A stretch of 53,977 nt of DNA from Hungatella hathewayi WAL-18680 (GTDB lineage Bacteria; Bacillota; Clostridia; Lachnospirales; Lachnospiraceae): the NCBI RefSeq assembly GCF_000235505.1, contig NZ_JH379028.1, forward strand, positions 922,132 to 976,108, in the 5' to 3' direction. The notes below the pieces were generated by a model. The model was not told the origin of the DNA, ran no database searches, and saw nothing but the letters and a program-made list of their open reading frames with translations. Shown here in pieces: positions 24,216 to 32,639 of this stretch; position 1 is the stretch's first letter; every line of letters starts with the position of its first letter. The position numbers were made by a program, and so were the translations under genes.

Positions 24216-25043
24216 ATGATGAAACGGGTATTGACAATTGCCGGCTCCGACTGCAGCGGCGGGGCCGGAATTCAGGCAGATTTGAAAACATTTTCGGCAC
24301 ACGGGGTATTTGGAATGAGTGTGATCGTGGCGGTGGTGGCGGAAAACACCAGCCGGGTGATTGATATTCAGGACATCACCCCGGCCATGATTGCCAGCCA
24401 GATTGACGCGGTATTTGAGGATATCGGCGTTGACGCCGTCAAGGTGGGCATGCTTTCCACCCCTGCCTGTATGACAGCCGTTGCCGACAAGTTAAAACAG
24501 TACCGGCCGCCCCACGTGGTCATCGACCCGGTCATGTACGCCAAAAACGGCTGTCCCCTGATGGAGTCGGACGCCGTATCGTCCCTTATCACCACCATTC
24601 TCCCTCTGGCTGACGTACTGACACCCAACATCCCCGAAGCGGAGGAAATCACCGGCATGACCATCTCCAGCGTAGCCGACATGGAAGCTGCCGCCAGGCG
24701 GATCAGCAGGATGGGCTGCCGGGCCGTCATCGTCAAAGGAGGGCACTCGTCAGGAAATGCCCTGGACGTCCTGTTTGACGGCACAGAGATTCAGCATTTT
24801 GAGACCGAGCGAATCCATACCAAAAATACCCACGGCACCGGCTGCACCTTCTCCTCCGCCATCGCCGCCCAGCTGGCCCTCGGCGCTGCCGTTCCGGAGG
24901 CCACGGCCAGAGCCAAGGCTTATGTCACAACCGCCATCCGCCACGCCCTGCCTCTTGGAAAAGGAAATGGGCCCACCCATCATTTTTACGATCTTTACCG
25001 CCATGGGCTTCCGGAATTTGAGAGAGAAGGTGATTTCTCATGA
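24216..25043 (+). CDS. thiD: Hydroxymethylpyrimidine/phosphomethylpyrimidine kinase
   Basis: A 275-residue ribokinase-fold enzyme that phosphorylates HMP and HMP-phosphate to HMP-pyrophosphate. TIAGSDCSGGAGIQADLKTF at about residues 6-25, the HVVIDPVM loop and the NTHGTGCTFSSAIAA anion-hole/catalytic motif are all present. The last four bases overlap thiE (ATGA), indicating coupled translation. Confidence 0.96.
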   Translation: MMKRVLTIAGSDCSGGAGIQADLKTFSAHGVFGMSVIVAVVAENTSRVIDIQDITPAMIASQIDAVFEDIGVDAVKVGMLSTPACMTAVADKLKQYRPPHVVIDPVMYAKNGCPLMESDAVSSLITTILPLADVLTPNIPEAEEITGMTISSVADMEAAARRISRMGCRAVIVKGGHSSGNALDVLFDGTEIQHFETERIHTKNTHGTGCTFSSAIAAQLALGAAVPEATARAKAYVTTAIRHALPLGKGNGPTHHFYDLYRHGLPEFEREGDFS

Positions 25044-25669
25044 AACCGGATTACATCTTGTATCTCGTCACAGACCGACGCGCCATGAGCACACGGACAC
25101 TGGCGGAGGCCGTGGAGCAGGCCATCGCAGGCGGCTGCACCATGGTCCAGCTGCGGGAAGCGGAGACCTCCGCCCTGGAATTTTACCAGCTGGCGGTGGA
25201 CATCAAGGCGGTCACAGACCGCCATCACATTCCGCTTATCATCAACAACCGGATTGACATCGCCCTGGCAATCCGGGCGGCGGGCGTCCACCTGGGGCAG
25301 AACGACATTCCCACGGCCGCCGCCCGCCGCATCATCGGCCCCAATATGCTCCTGGGCATCTCCGTCACCACCACCGCCCAAGCCCTGAAAGCCCAGGCCG
25401 AGGGCGCCGACTACCTTGGCGTCGGCGCCATGTTTCCCACAAGAACCAAACCGGACGCCTCTATCGTTTCTATGGAAGAGCTCCGCAGCATCCGCTCCGC
25501 CGTTTCCCTCCCCATCGTAGCCATCGGCGGCATCACCCCTGCCAACGCACCACAGTTCCACGCCGCCCACGTCGATGGACTGGCCGTAGTATCCGCCATC
25601 TTATCAAAACCTGATATCGAGGCCGCGGCAAGAGAATTGAAGCAGGCATTCGGGCAGATCACCCGCTGA
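25040..25669 (+). CDS. thiE: Thiamine-phosphate synthase
   Basis: A 209-residue TIM-barrel enzyme that joins HMP-pyrophosphate and hydroxyethylthiazole phosphate. LYLVTDRR near the start, VQLREAE, IINNRIDIAL, GVHLGQNDIP and GADYLGVGAMFPTRTK are conserved active-site segments. No thiazole kinase (thiM) or thiC lies alongside, so the operon looks geared to salvage of the pyrimidine half. The end overlaps by 11 bp with the convergent gene at 25659. Confidence 0.96.
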   Translation: MKPDYILYLVTDRRAMSTRTLAEAVEQAIAGGCTMVQLREAETSALEFYQLAVDIKAVTDRHHIPLIINNRIDIALAIRAAGVHLGQNDIPTAAARRIIGPNMLLGISVTTTAQALKAQAEGADYLGVGAMFPTRTKPDASIVSMEELRSIRSAVSLPIVAIGGITPANAPQFHAAHVDGLAVVSAILSKPDIEAAARELKQAFGQITR

Positions 25670-26171
25670 CAAACCTGTCCCTGTATACAGGATACACATA
25701 CCTGGCAATGACCACCAGATGGACCGCAAGAATGACGCCAGCCAGGATTCTTGCGGCTCCCTCCGGCACAATCAGTTTTATCCCATTCATATCTCCCCCG
25801 CCCACGTAAGGGTAAAGCACGGACAGATAGACGAAATCATTTAATAGAAATACAATCGTAGTGTAAAATGCCGCCGCCCGGAAAAAGAGGTGACGGCTTT
25901 TTAGAATCCGCGGCATCAGAAGAACCAGCAGCCATCCCGCCACAAACGTGGCCGCCGCCCCCAGCACACAGAAAACAGTTGTCTGCACATCGCTCATCTG
26001 CTCTCTATAAGTTACAATCTGAACCCCCAGCCCCGTAAATGCCACCCGCCGAAACACGCCCAGCTTCAGCGCATAGAGCAGATGGGCGCCCTCATGAACC
26101 ACATAATATAAAACAATCGCCACCAGAAGAGCGCCCATTTTTCTTACATTCCTTCGCACATCTATCTCCAT
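25659..26171 (-). CDS. Small membrane protein with HEXXH motif (M50-like putative metalloprotease)
   Basis: A 170-residue protein with about four membrane helices. Helix 1 contains HEGAH (about residues 26-30), an HEXXH zinc motif inside the membrane as in site-2-type (M50) peptidases. A later GGGDMNGIK before the last helix could supply the third metal ligand. It lacks PDZ or CBS domains and is shorter than typical members. AGGAGG precedes the ATG. It is a single gene convergent with thiE. Protease activity is inferred only from the motif. Confidence 0.7.
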   Translation of the reverse strand: MEIDVRRNVRKMGALLVAIVLYYVVHEGAHLLYALKLGVFRRVAFTGLGVQIVTYREQMSDVQTTVFCVLGAAATFVAGWLLVLLMPRILKSRHLFFRAAAFYTTIVFLLNDFVYLSVLYPYVGGGDMNGIKLIVPEGAARILAGVILAVHLVVIARYVYPVYRDRFVSG

Positions 26172-26252
26172 CCGTTGTCCTCCTTTTGAATATCCGTCTT
26201 CCCAAACCCTTTCTTTCTAGTACGTTTCCTCTTTCCGGCACTCTTCGTCTCC

Positions 26253-26320
26253 GATTTCAACTATCTCAAGATTTCATCTACCTCAGGATTTCAACTATCT
26301 CAGGATTTCAACTGTCTCAG
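26253..26320. repeat. 17-bp tandem repeat, four units, over the end of the XRE gene
   Basis: Four imperfect copies of GATTTCAACTATCTCAG in a row begin in the intergenic DNA and run across the stop codon of the XRE gene into its last codons. Seventeen is not a multiple of three, so copy-number change could shift the C-terminus of the protein. Confidence 0.85.
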
Positions 26321-27397
26321 GATTTCCTGAAATCCCGGAAGTTCTCTCAAGCTGTCAAACTCCGGCTCCTCCAGCATCCCGTTTACCGCGTTCTTCTGCA
26401 CCGCCCGCTGACTCCTCATCAAACCGGAGCTCATCACCGTCTCTTCCAGCCATCCTTCCACCTCATCAAAGAACGTATCTCCGTGAAGTTCTGACACATC
26501 ACCGCAAGAGTGATACAGCTCCAGATAATCCTCCAGCAGCTCCATAGCCCTTTCTTCTTCCCCGTTTTTGCTGAAAATGCCGGCCGCCACCATATAAGCC
26601 TGGAGCACAGCCGCCGGCTTCAGTTTTTTCATATGAAAGGTCTCAAACATCTCCTGCAGCCGTCTCCATGTCTCCTCAAAGACAGCTCTGTCATCCCCAT
26701 TCAGATACAGATACGATATCAAATCATCCACCACCGCCATCATATGCTGATAAATGCTCACCTGAAGCACCGTTCCGGCCTTTTTCTTCTCCCCCATGCT
26801 CCGGTAAGCCAGGGATATGGTACACTCATCTCTGGGCAGAATTGCCGCATCCCTGCCCAGCAGCTTAAGCGTCTCCTCCGGCCGGCCCAGCAATAACAGG
26901 CAGGCCCCCTCCAGCCCGGCGGCCTGTTTTCGAATCGTCACCTCATCACATTGCTCCCGGATGCGCAGGCAAAGTTCCAGCGCCTCCTTCAGCATTTCCT
27001 CCTGGTATTCCTCCCCCGCTCCCTGCAAGCAGTTTACATAAAACAAAGCCAACCGCAGCAGAACCGGAAAACAGGCCGCATAATCCCGCGCCAGCCTCCT
27101 GCATTCCTCCAGCACCGGCACAATATTCCCCTCCGAGAACTCATCTGCCAGCTTCGCAAATGTCTCCCGCATTTCCTCCTCCGTCATCTGCGGCGAATAC
27201 CCCATCAGCTCGTCAATACTGACCTGAAAATAAGAAGCCAGCCGCGGAAGCAGTAAAATATCCGGATAACTGCTCCCAGTTTCCCACTTGGAAACCGACG
27301 CCTTTGACACTCCCATAACTCCCGCCAGTTCCCCCTGCGTAATCCCCCGCGCCTTCCTCAGATTTACAATGATTCTATCAATCGGAATCTCTCTCAT
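26300..27397 (-). CDS. XRE-family regulator with C-terminal TPR-like domain
   Basis: A 365-residue protein with an N-terminal Cro/C1 helix-turn-helix (about 6-62; ITQGELAGVMGVSKASVSKWE followed by ASYFQVSIDELMGY). About 300 alpha-helical residues follow with repeated helical pairs like tetratricopeptide repeats. Proteins of this type in Clostridia often sense peptides or act as local regulators, but no cognate peptide gene was found. AGGAGG lies seven bases before the ATG. The last codons consist of a 17-bp tandem repeat. Confidence 0.88.
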   Translation of the reverse strand: MREIPIDRIIVNLRKARGITQGELAGVMGVSKASVSKWETGSSYPDILLLPRLASYFQVSIDELMGYSPQMTEEEMRETFAKLADEFSEGNIVPVLEECRRLARDYAACFPVLLRLALFYVNCLQGAGEEYQEEMLKEALELCLRIREQCDEVTIRKQAAGLEGACLLLLGRPEETLKLLGRDAAILPRDECTISLAYRSMGEKKKAGTVLQVSIYQHMMAVVDDLISYLYLNGDDRAVFEETWRRLQEMFETFHMKKLKPAAVLQAYMVAAGIFSKNGEEERAMELLEDYLELYHSCGDVSELHGDTFFDEVEGWLEETVMSSGLMRSQRAVQKNAVNGMLEEPEFDSLRELPGFQEILRQLKS

Positions 27398-27546
27398 TCC
27401 GTTACCTCCTTGGTCTTTTCTCCATTATAAAGGAGGCATGGGATTGCCGCAACGGAGCATTTGTTAACTTTTAGTTATTAAAATCAACTATTAAGATACT
27501 CTTTCTGAAAATCCGAAAAGTTTTTATTTCATTCCACATGAATATA

Positions 27547-27555
27547 TGTTATGAT
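27547..27555 (+). promoter_or_regulatory. Extended -10 promoter of the DEAD-box helicase
   Basis: TGTTATGAT is an extended -10 element with no good -35 box; it lies 45 bp upstream of the helicase start. The start itself has only a weak AAAGAAAG site. Confidence 0.5.
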
Positions 27556-27599
27556 TAGGGGTCACCATATCATTATTTCAAAGAAAGAATATATCATAT

Positions 27600-29204
27600 A
27601 TGGAATTTAAAGAATTAAATTTATCACCATTATTATTAAAAGCGTTGGAGAAAAAGGGATATTCACAGCCATCCCCCATCCAGGAGCAGGCGATTCCCTA
27701 TGTACTGGAGAAACGCGATTTATTAGGCTGTGCCCAGACAGGTACCGGAAAAACGGCCGCTTTCGCTCTGCCAATCATCCAGAATTTAATGGAGTGTCCC
27801 AGGAAACGCCAGCAGAAAAAACCAATCCGTGCATTAATTCTGACACCGACCAGGGAACTTGCGTTACAGATTGCGGATAATATCAAAGAATATGGTGAAT
27901 ATACTCCGGTCAAAGGGACCGTCATCTTCGGCGGAGTGTCCGCTGTTCCCCAGATTCAGGACTTGAGAAAAGGCGTGGACATCCTGGTGGCGACCCCGGG
28001 ACGTTTGAACGACCTGATTGGTCAGCGGGAAATTGACTTAAGTTATGTAGAAATCTTTGTGCTGGACGAGGCGGACAGAATGCTGGACATGGGTTTCATC
28101 CATGATGTAAAGAAAGTGATTGCCCTGCTACCGAAAAAGCGGCAGACTCTGCTGTTCTCTGCAACCATGCCGGGTGAAATCCAGTCGCTTGCCTCAAAGC
28201 TTCTGCATAATCCTGTGAAAGTGGAAGTGACACCGGTCTCCTCCACCGTTGATATGATTGAGACCTCCTTGTATTATGTGGACAAGGCGAATAAACGGAA
28301 GCTTCTGGAGTATTTACTGAAACATGAGGACATTACCTCCACACTGGTCTTTACCCGTACCAAGCACGGCGCCGACCAGGTGTCCAAATATCTGACAAAA
28401 GCCGGCATCAACGCGGCGGCCATCCATGGTGACAAATCCCAGGGGGCCAGACAGACCGCGCTAAACAACTTCAAGTCCGGCAAACTCCGTGTTCTGGTTG
28501 CCACTGATATCGCCGCCAGAGGCATTGACATCGAGGAACTATCCTGCGTGATTAACTTTGACCTGCCCAATATTTCCGAAACCTATGTCCACCGTATCGG
28601 CCGTACCGGCCGGGCCGGACTGGGTGGACGGGCGCTGTCATTTTGCGCTATTGAAGAAAAAGACTACGTGAGAGATATTGAAAAGCTGATTGGTAAGACC
28701 ATCCCCGTAATTGAGGATCACCCTTACCCCATGAGCGTTTTTGAGATTGCTCCCAAGGAGGAAACTTCCTCCGGAAGAACCTCTTCCTCCCGAAGAGCCG
28801 GCAATGCAAAAAAGGACGCATCATCCCCCAAAGCAGGAAACTCAAAAAAAGCATCTTCCTCACAGAAGGCTGCTTCCTCCCGAAAGGATACTTCCACCAA
28901 GAAAAGCGCTTCCACACAGAAGAGCAATTCCACACAGAAAAGTGCTTCCCCACAGAAGACTAATTCCTCTCAGAAGAATACGTTCCCCCGGAAGAACGCT
29001 TCCCCGCAGAAGGCAGCTTCTTCCCCAAATGCTTCGAATCAAAAAAAATCATCGGCTCCCAAAAAAGCCACGTCACTCATAAAGACAGTACCGGTTTCCA
29101 AAACAGCTCCACCAAAAGAAGCGGCTCCAAATCACCAGCAGCAATCCCAGCCGCCGTCTTCCCGACGGAGCAAACCGATTATCAGAACACTTCATTCCCG
29201 CTAA
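27600..29204 (+). CDS. DEAD-box ATP-dependent RNA helicase (RhlE/CshA-like)
   Basis: A 534-residue cytoplasmic helicase. The Q motif is FKELNLSPLLLKALEKKGYSQPSPIQ, read in pieces at about 3-28. Further motifs are I AQTGTGKT (about 43-50), II DEADRMLD (about 156-163), III SAT, and VI HRIGRTGRAG. The core ends near residue 370 and is followed by about 160 residues of low-complexity Ser/Lys/Gln/Pro repeats (SSQK, STQK, SPQK units), a disordered basic tail that probably binds RNA. It should remodel structured RNA and aid ribosome assembly or decay, often at low temperature. Weak ribosome site at the ATG. Confidence 0.95.
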   Translation: MEFKELNLSPLLLKALEKKGYSQPSPIQEQAIPYVLEKRDLLGCAQTGTGKTAAFALPIIQNLMECPRKRQQKKPIRALILTPTRELALQIADNIKEYGEYTPVKGTVIFGGVSAVPQIQDLRKGVDILVATPGRLNDLIGQREIDLSYVEIFVLDEADRMLDMGFIHDVKKVIALLPKKRQTLLFSATMPGEIQSLASKLLHNPVKVEVTPVSSTVDMIETSLYYVDKANKRKLLEYLLKHEDITSTLVFTRTKHGADQVSKYLTKAGINAAAIHGDKSQGARQTALNNFKSGKLRVLVATDIAARGIDIEELSCVINFDLPNISETYVHRIGRTGRAGLGGRALSFCAIEEKDYVRDIEKLIGKTIPVIEDHPYPMSVFEIAPKEETSSGRTSSSRRAGNAKKDASSPKAGNSKKASSSQKAASSRKDTSTKKSASTQKSNSTQKSASPQKTNSSQKNTFPRKNASPQKAASSPNASNQKKSSAPKKATSLIKTVPVSKTAPPKEAAPNHQQQSQPPSSRRSKPIIRTLHSR

Positions 29205-29220
29205 ACAGCGAAAAAACAAA

Positions 29221-29263
29221 AGCCCCCGGCAACGACATTTTAACGTTACCAGCGGGCTTTTTT
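29221..29263 (+). terminator. Rho-independent terminator of the helicase gene
   Basis: AGCCC...GGGCT closes a compound stem whose inner part pairs GGCAACG with CGTTACC, and it is followed by six T. It begins 16 bp after the stop codon. Confidence 0.85.
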
Positions 29264-29288
29264 AATTCTGTTCATTTTTAATATTTTT

Positions 29289-29334
29289 TGGCGGTATTTT
29301 AATGCTTGATTTTCTGGCGGTATTAAATTATAAT
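29289..29334 (+). promoter_or_regulatory. Promoter with paired TGGCGGTATT repeats (candidate autoregulatory site)
   Basis: TTGATT (29306-29311) and a perfect TATAAT (29329-29334) are 17 bp apart. TGGCGGTATT occurs twice, at 29289-29298 upstream of the -35 box and at 29315-29324 inside the spacer. A DNA-binding protein on these repeats would block the promoter; the ribbon-helix-helix-like gene immediately downstream is the natural candidate. Confidence 0.7.
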
Positions 29335-29362
29335 ATAATTGTTGGCAGGCAAGGAGGTGAAT

Positions 29363-29533
29363 ATGCCGCAAAAACACCGAGGGCGTCCTGTTTCTGACAA
29401 TCCCAAGAGTCTGCGTGTAGATGTCCGTTTAACAGCGGAAGAATTGAAAATGCTGGACGACTACTGCCAGCAAAAAGGCGTTACCCGGCCGCAGGGATTG
29501 CGCGATGGGATAAAAGCTCTCACGAAAAATTAA
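29363..29533 (+). CDS. Small ribbon-helix-helix-like (CopG-type) protein
   Basis: A 56-residue basic protein starting MPQKHRGRPV, with a beta strand (SLRVDVRLT) and two helices (AEELKMLDDYCQQKG and RPQGLRDGIKALT), the CopG/Arc ribbon-helix-helix pattern. AAGGAGG is five bases upstream of this ATG. The in-frame TTG at 29339 lies at the predicted transcription start and was rejected. Probably a DNA-binding autorepressor for its own small operon. It is followed after 2 bp by the structured element at 29536. Confidence 0.78.
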   Translation: MPQKHRGRPVSDNPKSLRVDVRLTAEELKMLDDYCQQKGVTRPQGLRDGIKALTKN

Positions 29534-29535
29534 AA

Positions 29536-29650
29536 GGAAGTGGTGCGTTGTTGGCAAACGTATTCCACCACTTCCTCTACACGGTTACCGCAAGGGCACA
29601 CCGCATAAATATTATACACTGTGCAGTCCGTTCTTGCAAGAAATTGTGTA
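29536..29650 (+). ncRNA. Structured repeat element, copy 1
   Basis: A 10-bp hairpin (GGAAGTGGTG at 29536-29545 with CACCACTTCC at 29566-29575) is followed by a long helix closed by TACACGGTT (29578-29586) pairing with AATTGTGTA (29642-29650). The same architecture recurs at 30009-30121 with compensating base changes. No T-run follows, so it is not a plain terminator. It lies between the two small genes and may be part of their mRNA. Function unknown. Confidence 0.7.
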
Positions 29651-29685
29651 AAACCAGGAAATCATATGGAAAGGACGGAGCAATC

Positions 29686-29991
29686 ATGAGCAAAATTTTA
29701 GAAGCATTTGCAGAAGACAACCTGTCTAACGATCCCGCAACATACCGTGGAAATTCCGAATACAGAAAAGCATTAAAGGTTAAGTACAATAGTGCAGAAA
29801 CCCTCAACGAGAAACTGGATGACGAGGAAAAAAAACTATTTGAGCAGTACTGCGATGCGCAGTCAGATGAAAGCCGTATCTACGAAATGGATAGATTTAT
29901 CCGTGGATATAAAGTAGGCGTTCTGATGATGATTGAGGTATTCACCGGCGCCAGTGACCTATTTCTTGACAATGAAGAAAAGACAGCATGA
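29686..29991 (+). CDS. Small DUF6809-like protein
   Basis: A 101-residue soluble, acidic, mostly helical protein starting MSKILEAF, with GGACGGAG upstream. The order of motifs (ILEAFAEDNL, then NSEYRKAL, LDDEEKKLFEQYCDAQ, FIRGYKVGVLMMIEVFTG) matches small Lachnospiraceae proteins grouped as DUF6809. Function unknown. The longer frame from 29548 would translate the structured element and has no ribosome site. It is flanked on both sides by copies of that element and probably shares a transcript with the ribbon-helix-helix gene. Confidence 0.8.
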   Translation: MSKILEAFAEDNLSNDPATYRGNSEYRKALKVKYNSAETLNEKLDDEEKKLFEQYCDAQSDESRIYEMDRFIRGYKVGVLMMIEVFTGASDLFLDNEEKTA

Positions 29992-30008
29992 AATAGCAAA
30001 AAAGTAAG

Positions 30009-30121
30009 GGAGGTGGCGTTCACTGGCAAAGTTATTACGCCACTTCCCCCTATACAGCTACCACAAGAGCAGACTGCATAATTATTTTACACTATGCAGC
30101 CTGCTCCTGCAAGGAGTTGTA
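30009..30121 (+). ncRNA. Structured repeat element, copy 2
   Basis: GGAGGTGGCG (30009-30018) pairs with CGCCACTTCC (30038-30047), and TACAGCT (30053-30059) with AGTTGTA (30115-30121), enclosing a stem that includes GAGCAG/CTGCTC and CTGCATA/TATGCAG. Compared with copy 1, a T-A pair in the first stem is replaced by C-G, so base pairing is conserved while sequence is not. It follows the DUF6809-like gene by 17 bp. Confidence 0.7.
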
Positions 30122-30159
30122 ACTGAGCAATACATCTTCTCCCTTCACTTCGCCACCCG

Positions 30160-31140
30160 CTACCTACCACTCCCTCCAAAATAAAACTCCATCTTCTCAA
30201 AAAAGTCCTTTATAATAAAGTGGTTATCAATATCATCATAAACGCGAATCTTCCGGTTCCCAGGTTTGGAAAAATCGTAGGTGTAATCATCACGGATGCC
30301 GCATGGCGCGTCGATCATGTGGAAATGGCCGACTGTGTGGTTGAGCATCAGGCCGACGACTGGGGAATCGCCAAGGGACCAGAGTTCTCCGGCGAAGCTG
30401 GTTGCGGCGGCCGCACGCGACATGGTCAGATAGCGGCTGCCAAGCGGCGTGGAAGTGTCCTTCATCATCTCCGCCTCATATTTGGCAACCCGCATCGTAT
30501 TTTCAACCAGGTACCTGCCAATATCGCCGCAGGGATAGACATGGTTGAGAAGTTCGAAGAAACTGACCTTCATAGTGATGTAAACCGGTTTTGGAACCTG
30601 CCACAGTTCCAGTTCGGACTGAAACACAACATTTGCCGCCAGAACATCATTGTGCAGATTATATTCAAACCCGCCCTCCGGGTAAGCATCCCCTCCAATC
30701 CATATCACCGTCAGCTTCTCTGCAATCTCCGGATTCATCAGATAAGCACAGGCCAGGTTGGTGATGGCTCCAATGCAGCAGACAAACAGCGGCCGCGAAT
30801 CCTCCTTCATCGCCTCCTCCACGATAAAACGCGCCCCTTCGTTCTCAATGAGAACATTGGGTTCCTTCATGCAGGATGGCGCTCCGTGCAGGACCGTCAC
30901 CTCCCCGCCCAGTCCCATCAGTTCCACCACCCGGTGAATCTCCTCGTAGCTGCGCTGCTCCGAACACACATCTTTCGCCGTGCCATAGTGGGCCGCAACC
31001 AGCGCCCTCACATCAAACCGCGGTGTCATAAGCATGTGCGCGATACAATACTGGTCATCCGCTTCATTACAGGCATCCGTATCACAAATCACACGAATCT
31101 GCTTGTCCAGCGGAAAGGTAAATGGCCGCTCTTTCAACAT
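30160..31140 (-). CDS. Nucleoside hydrolase-like protein
   Basis: A 326-residue protein with the nucleoside-hydrolase N-terminal calcium motif ICDTDACNEADDQ (about residues 18-30) and a GAITNLACAYL segment further on. Family members cleave the N-glycosidic bond of ribonucleosides; divergent ones occur in glycan-degradation clusters, with unknown roles. The start is taken as the ATG at 31140 with GGAGGAG eight bases upstream; a GTG one codon earlier is possible. It is the last gene of the seven-gene operon headed by the sugar-binding protein at 38788, which argues for a glycoside rather than nucleoside substrate. Confidence 0.82.
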   Translation of the reverse strand: MLKERPFTFPLDKQIRVICDTDACNEADDQYCIAHMLMTPRFDVRALVAAHYGTAKDVCSEQRSYEEIHRVVELMGLGGEVTVLHGAPSCMKEPNVLIENEGARFIVEEAMKEDSRPLFVCCIGAITNLACAYLMNPEIAEKLTVIWIGGDAYPEGGFEYNLHNDVLAANVVFQSELELWQVPKPVYITMKVSFFELLNHVYPCGDIGRYLVENTMRVAKYEAEMMKDTSTPLGSRYLTMSRAAAATSFAGELWSLGDSPVVGLMLNHTVGHFHMIDAPCGIRDDYTYDFSKPGNRKIRVYDDIDNHFIIKDFFEKMEFYFGGSGR

Positions 31141-31200
31141 CACATTGTCTCCTCCATCTCCAAAATATAATCCTGGCTTTCTATCTGCAGGCTGACTTCC

Positions 31201-32637
31201 TTATTTTTCCTGCTCACCAAACTCCAATTCCTTCAAATCCACACTGCCCTCCCCCTGATACCGGAGGTAAAGCGCATGCACCCCATCCCACGTTACCGGT
31301 ACACTCACCTTCTGCCACTCCATTGACTCCGCTTCCACAGAAACCGCAGCGAGTATCCGCTCCTCCGCCACCTCATCCGAATATAACACAAAGCGTCCCG
31401 AACACGTCCCCCGCAGCACCAGTGCAATCCTGCCGACCGAATCCGCCTGAAAATACTTAAATCCAATCGTCGTCCCATCCGTAATATTGTGAATATAAGA
31501 ATTCCCAGCTTCCTCCCCCGCCGCCGCGGCCTCCTCCCTTATAAAAGGAAGAACCGCCGGGTCCGCCTCCCGGTAACGCAGCATTTTCTCTCCGTCCGCA
31601 TGAGTCAGATGACAGGCATAAGCCGCCGGCCACACTCCCTTCGCCGGCAGCGGCCCGCCGTTTAACCCGCTGGAGGTCATTTCCACCTGTGGAATGCTTC
31701 CGTCGGGAAGTATGGAAACCAGCTCCGCACACCCCTGCCTGGAAAACTGGGTACACTGGGTATGACGCTGATAGAACATATAATACTGCCCCTTGATACA
31801 CACCAGCCCCCCATGGTTATTCCCCGGCAGACAGACCGGATACTGCCGCCCATGCATCCCAATATCCCCGTTGGAGACAATCACGCCCCCATACACAAAC
31901 CCATCCCTCGGCCTGTCACTGACAGCATAACACAATTCATGACAAACTTCACTGGAAAACACCAGATAATAGCGCCCATTCATTTTCCGAATCGAAGGCC
32001 CCTCATAGTAACCATGATTCTCAAACCCGGTTCCCTCCGTATGAATATCCCTCGGCAGACAGATATTCGAAGCCCCCGCCACCGTCACCATATCCGGTTT
32101 CAATTCCACCACCATACAACCGGGACTCACCGTGGCTCCCAGTTTCGCGGCAATCACCTCCGACGTATACCCGTAATACAGATAAATTCTCCCGTCATCA
32201 TCCACCAGCACCGCCGGGTCATAGGGCATATTTTCCCGGAAAATGCTTCCGTCCGGATAATGAATATGTCCGTAAAATGCAAACGGCCCCGCCGGGTTTT
32301 CGCTGACCGCCACTCCAAACTCCTGCTGCATGCGCAGACAGTAAAAGAGATAATACCTTCCATCCGGCCCCTTTACCACATCCGGCGCAAACAACTCCCA
32401 TTTCCCGTCCACATTGTGGGGGTCCTGCTCCCTCCGATAGGAAATGCCCTCGCAGCGCCACTGGCTCAAATCGTCAACCGGCGCGGACCATACCACATAA
32501 TCCTCCAGGCAGAACCAGTCCCCGCCAGAGGTGTCATGGGAACCGTAGATATAGAGACGCCCGTCAAACACACGCGGCTCGCCGTCCGGAACATATTCAT
32601 ATAGCGGTAAATAAGGGTTACAGGCAACAGATTTCAT
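31201..32637 (-). CDS. Glycoside hydrolase family 43 protein with C-terminal carbohydrate-binding-like domain
   Basis: A 478-residue five-bladed propeller enzyme. Candidate catalytic residues are an aspartate in the N-terminal segment around VPDGEP (about 17-22), the aspartate in MPYDPAVLVDDDG and the glutamate in YYEGPS. The last 130 or so residues form a beta-sandwich resembling CBM6-type modules. GH43 enzymes remove xylose, arabinose or galactose units. There is no signal peptide, so it acts on imported oligosaccharides. AAAGGAG precedes the ATG; it is 2 bp from the sulfatase gene in one operon. Confidence 0.88.
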   Translation of the reverse strand: MKSVACNPYLPLYEYVPDGEPRVFDGRLYIYGSHDTSGGDWFCLEDYVVWSAPVDDLSQWRCEGISYRREQDPHNVDGKWELFAPDVVKGPDGRYYLFYCLRMQQEFGVAVSENPAGPFAFYGHIHYPDGSIFRENMPYDPAVLVDDDGRIYLYYGYTSEVIAAKLGATVSPGCMVVELKPDMVTVAGASNICLPRDIHTEGTGFENHGYYEGPSIRKMNGRYYLVFSSEVCHELCYAVSDRPRDGFVYGGVIVSNGDIGMHGRQYPVCLPGNNHGGLVCIKGQYYMFYQRHTQCTQFSRQGCAELVSILPDGSIPQVEMTSSGLNGGPLPAKGVWPAAYACHLTHADGEKMLRYREADPAVLPFIREEAAAAGEEAGNSYIHNITDGTTIGFKYFQADSVGRIALVLRGTCSGRFVLYSDEVAEERILAAVSVEAESMEWQKVSVPVTWDGVHALYLRYQGEGSVDLKELEFGEQEK

Positions 32638-32639
32638 GT

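Noticed and set aside
29536-30121. The two homologous 115-bp elements as template and variable repeats of a diversity-generating retroelement
   Set aside because: No reverse transcriptase gene lies in the window, the differences are not restricted to adenines, and base pairing is conserved between copies.
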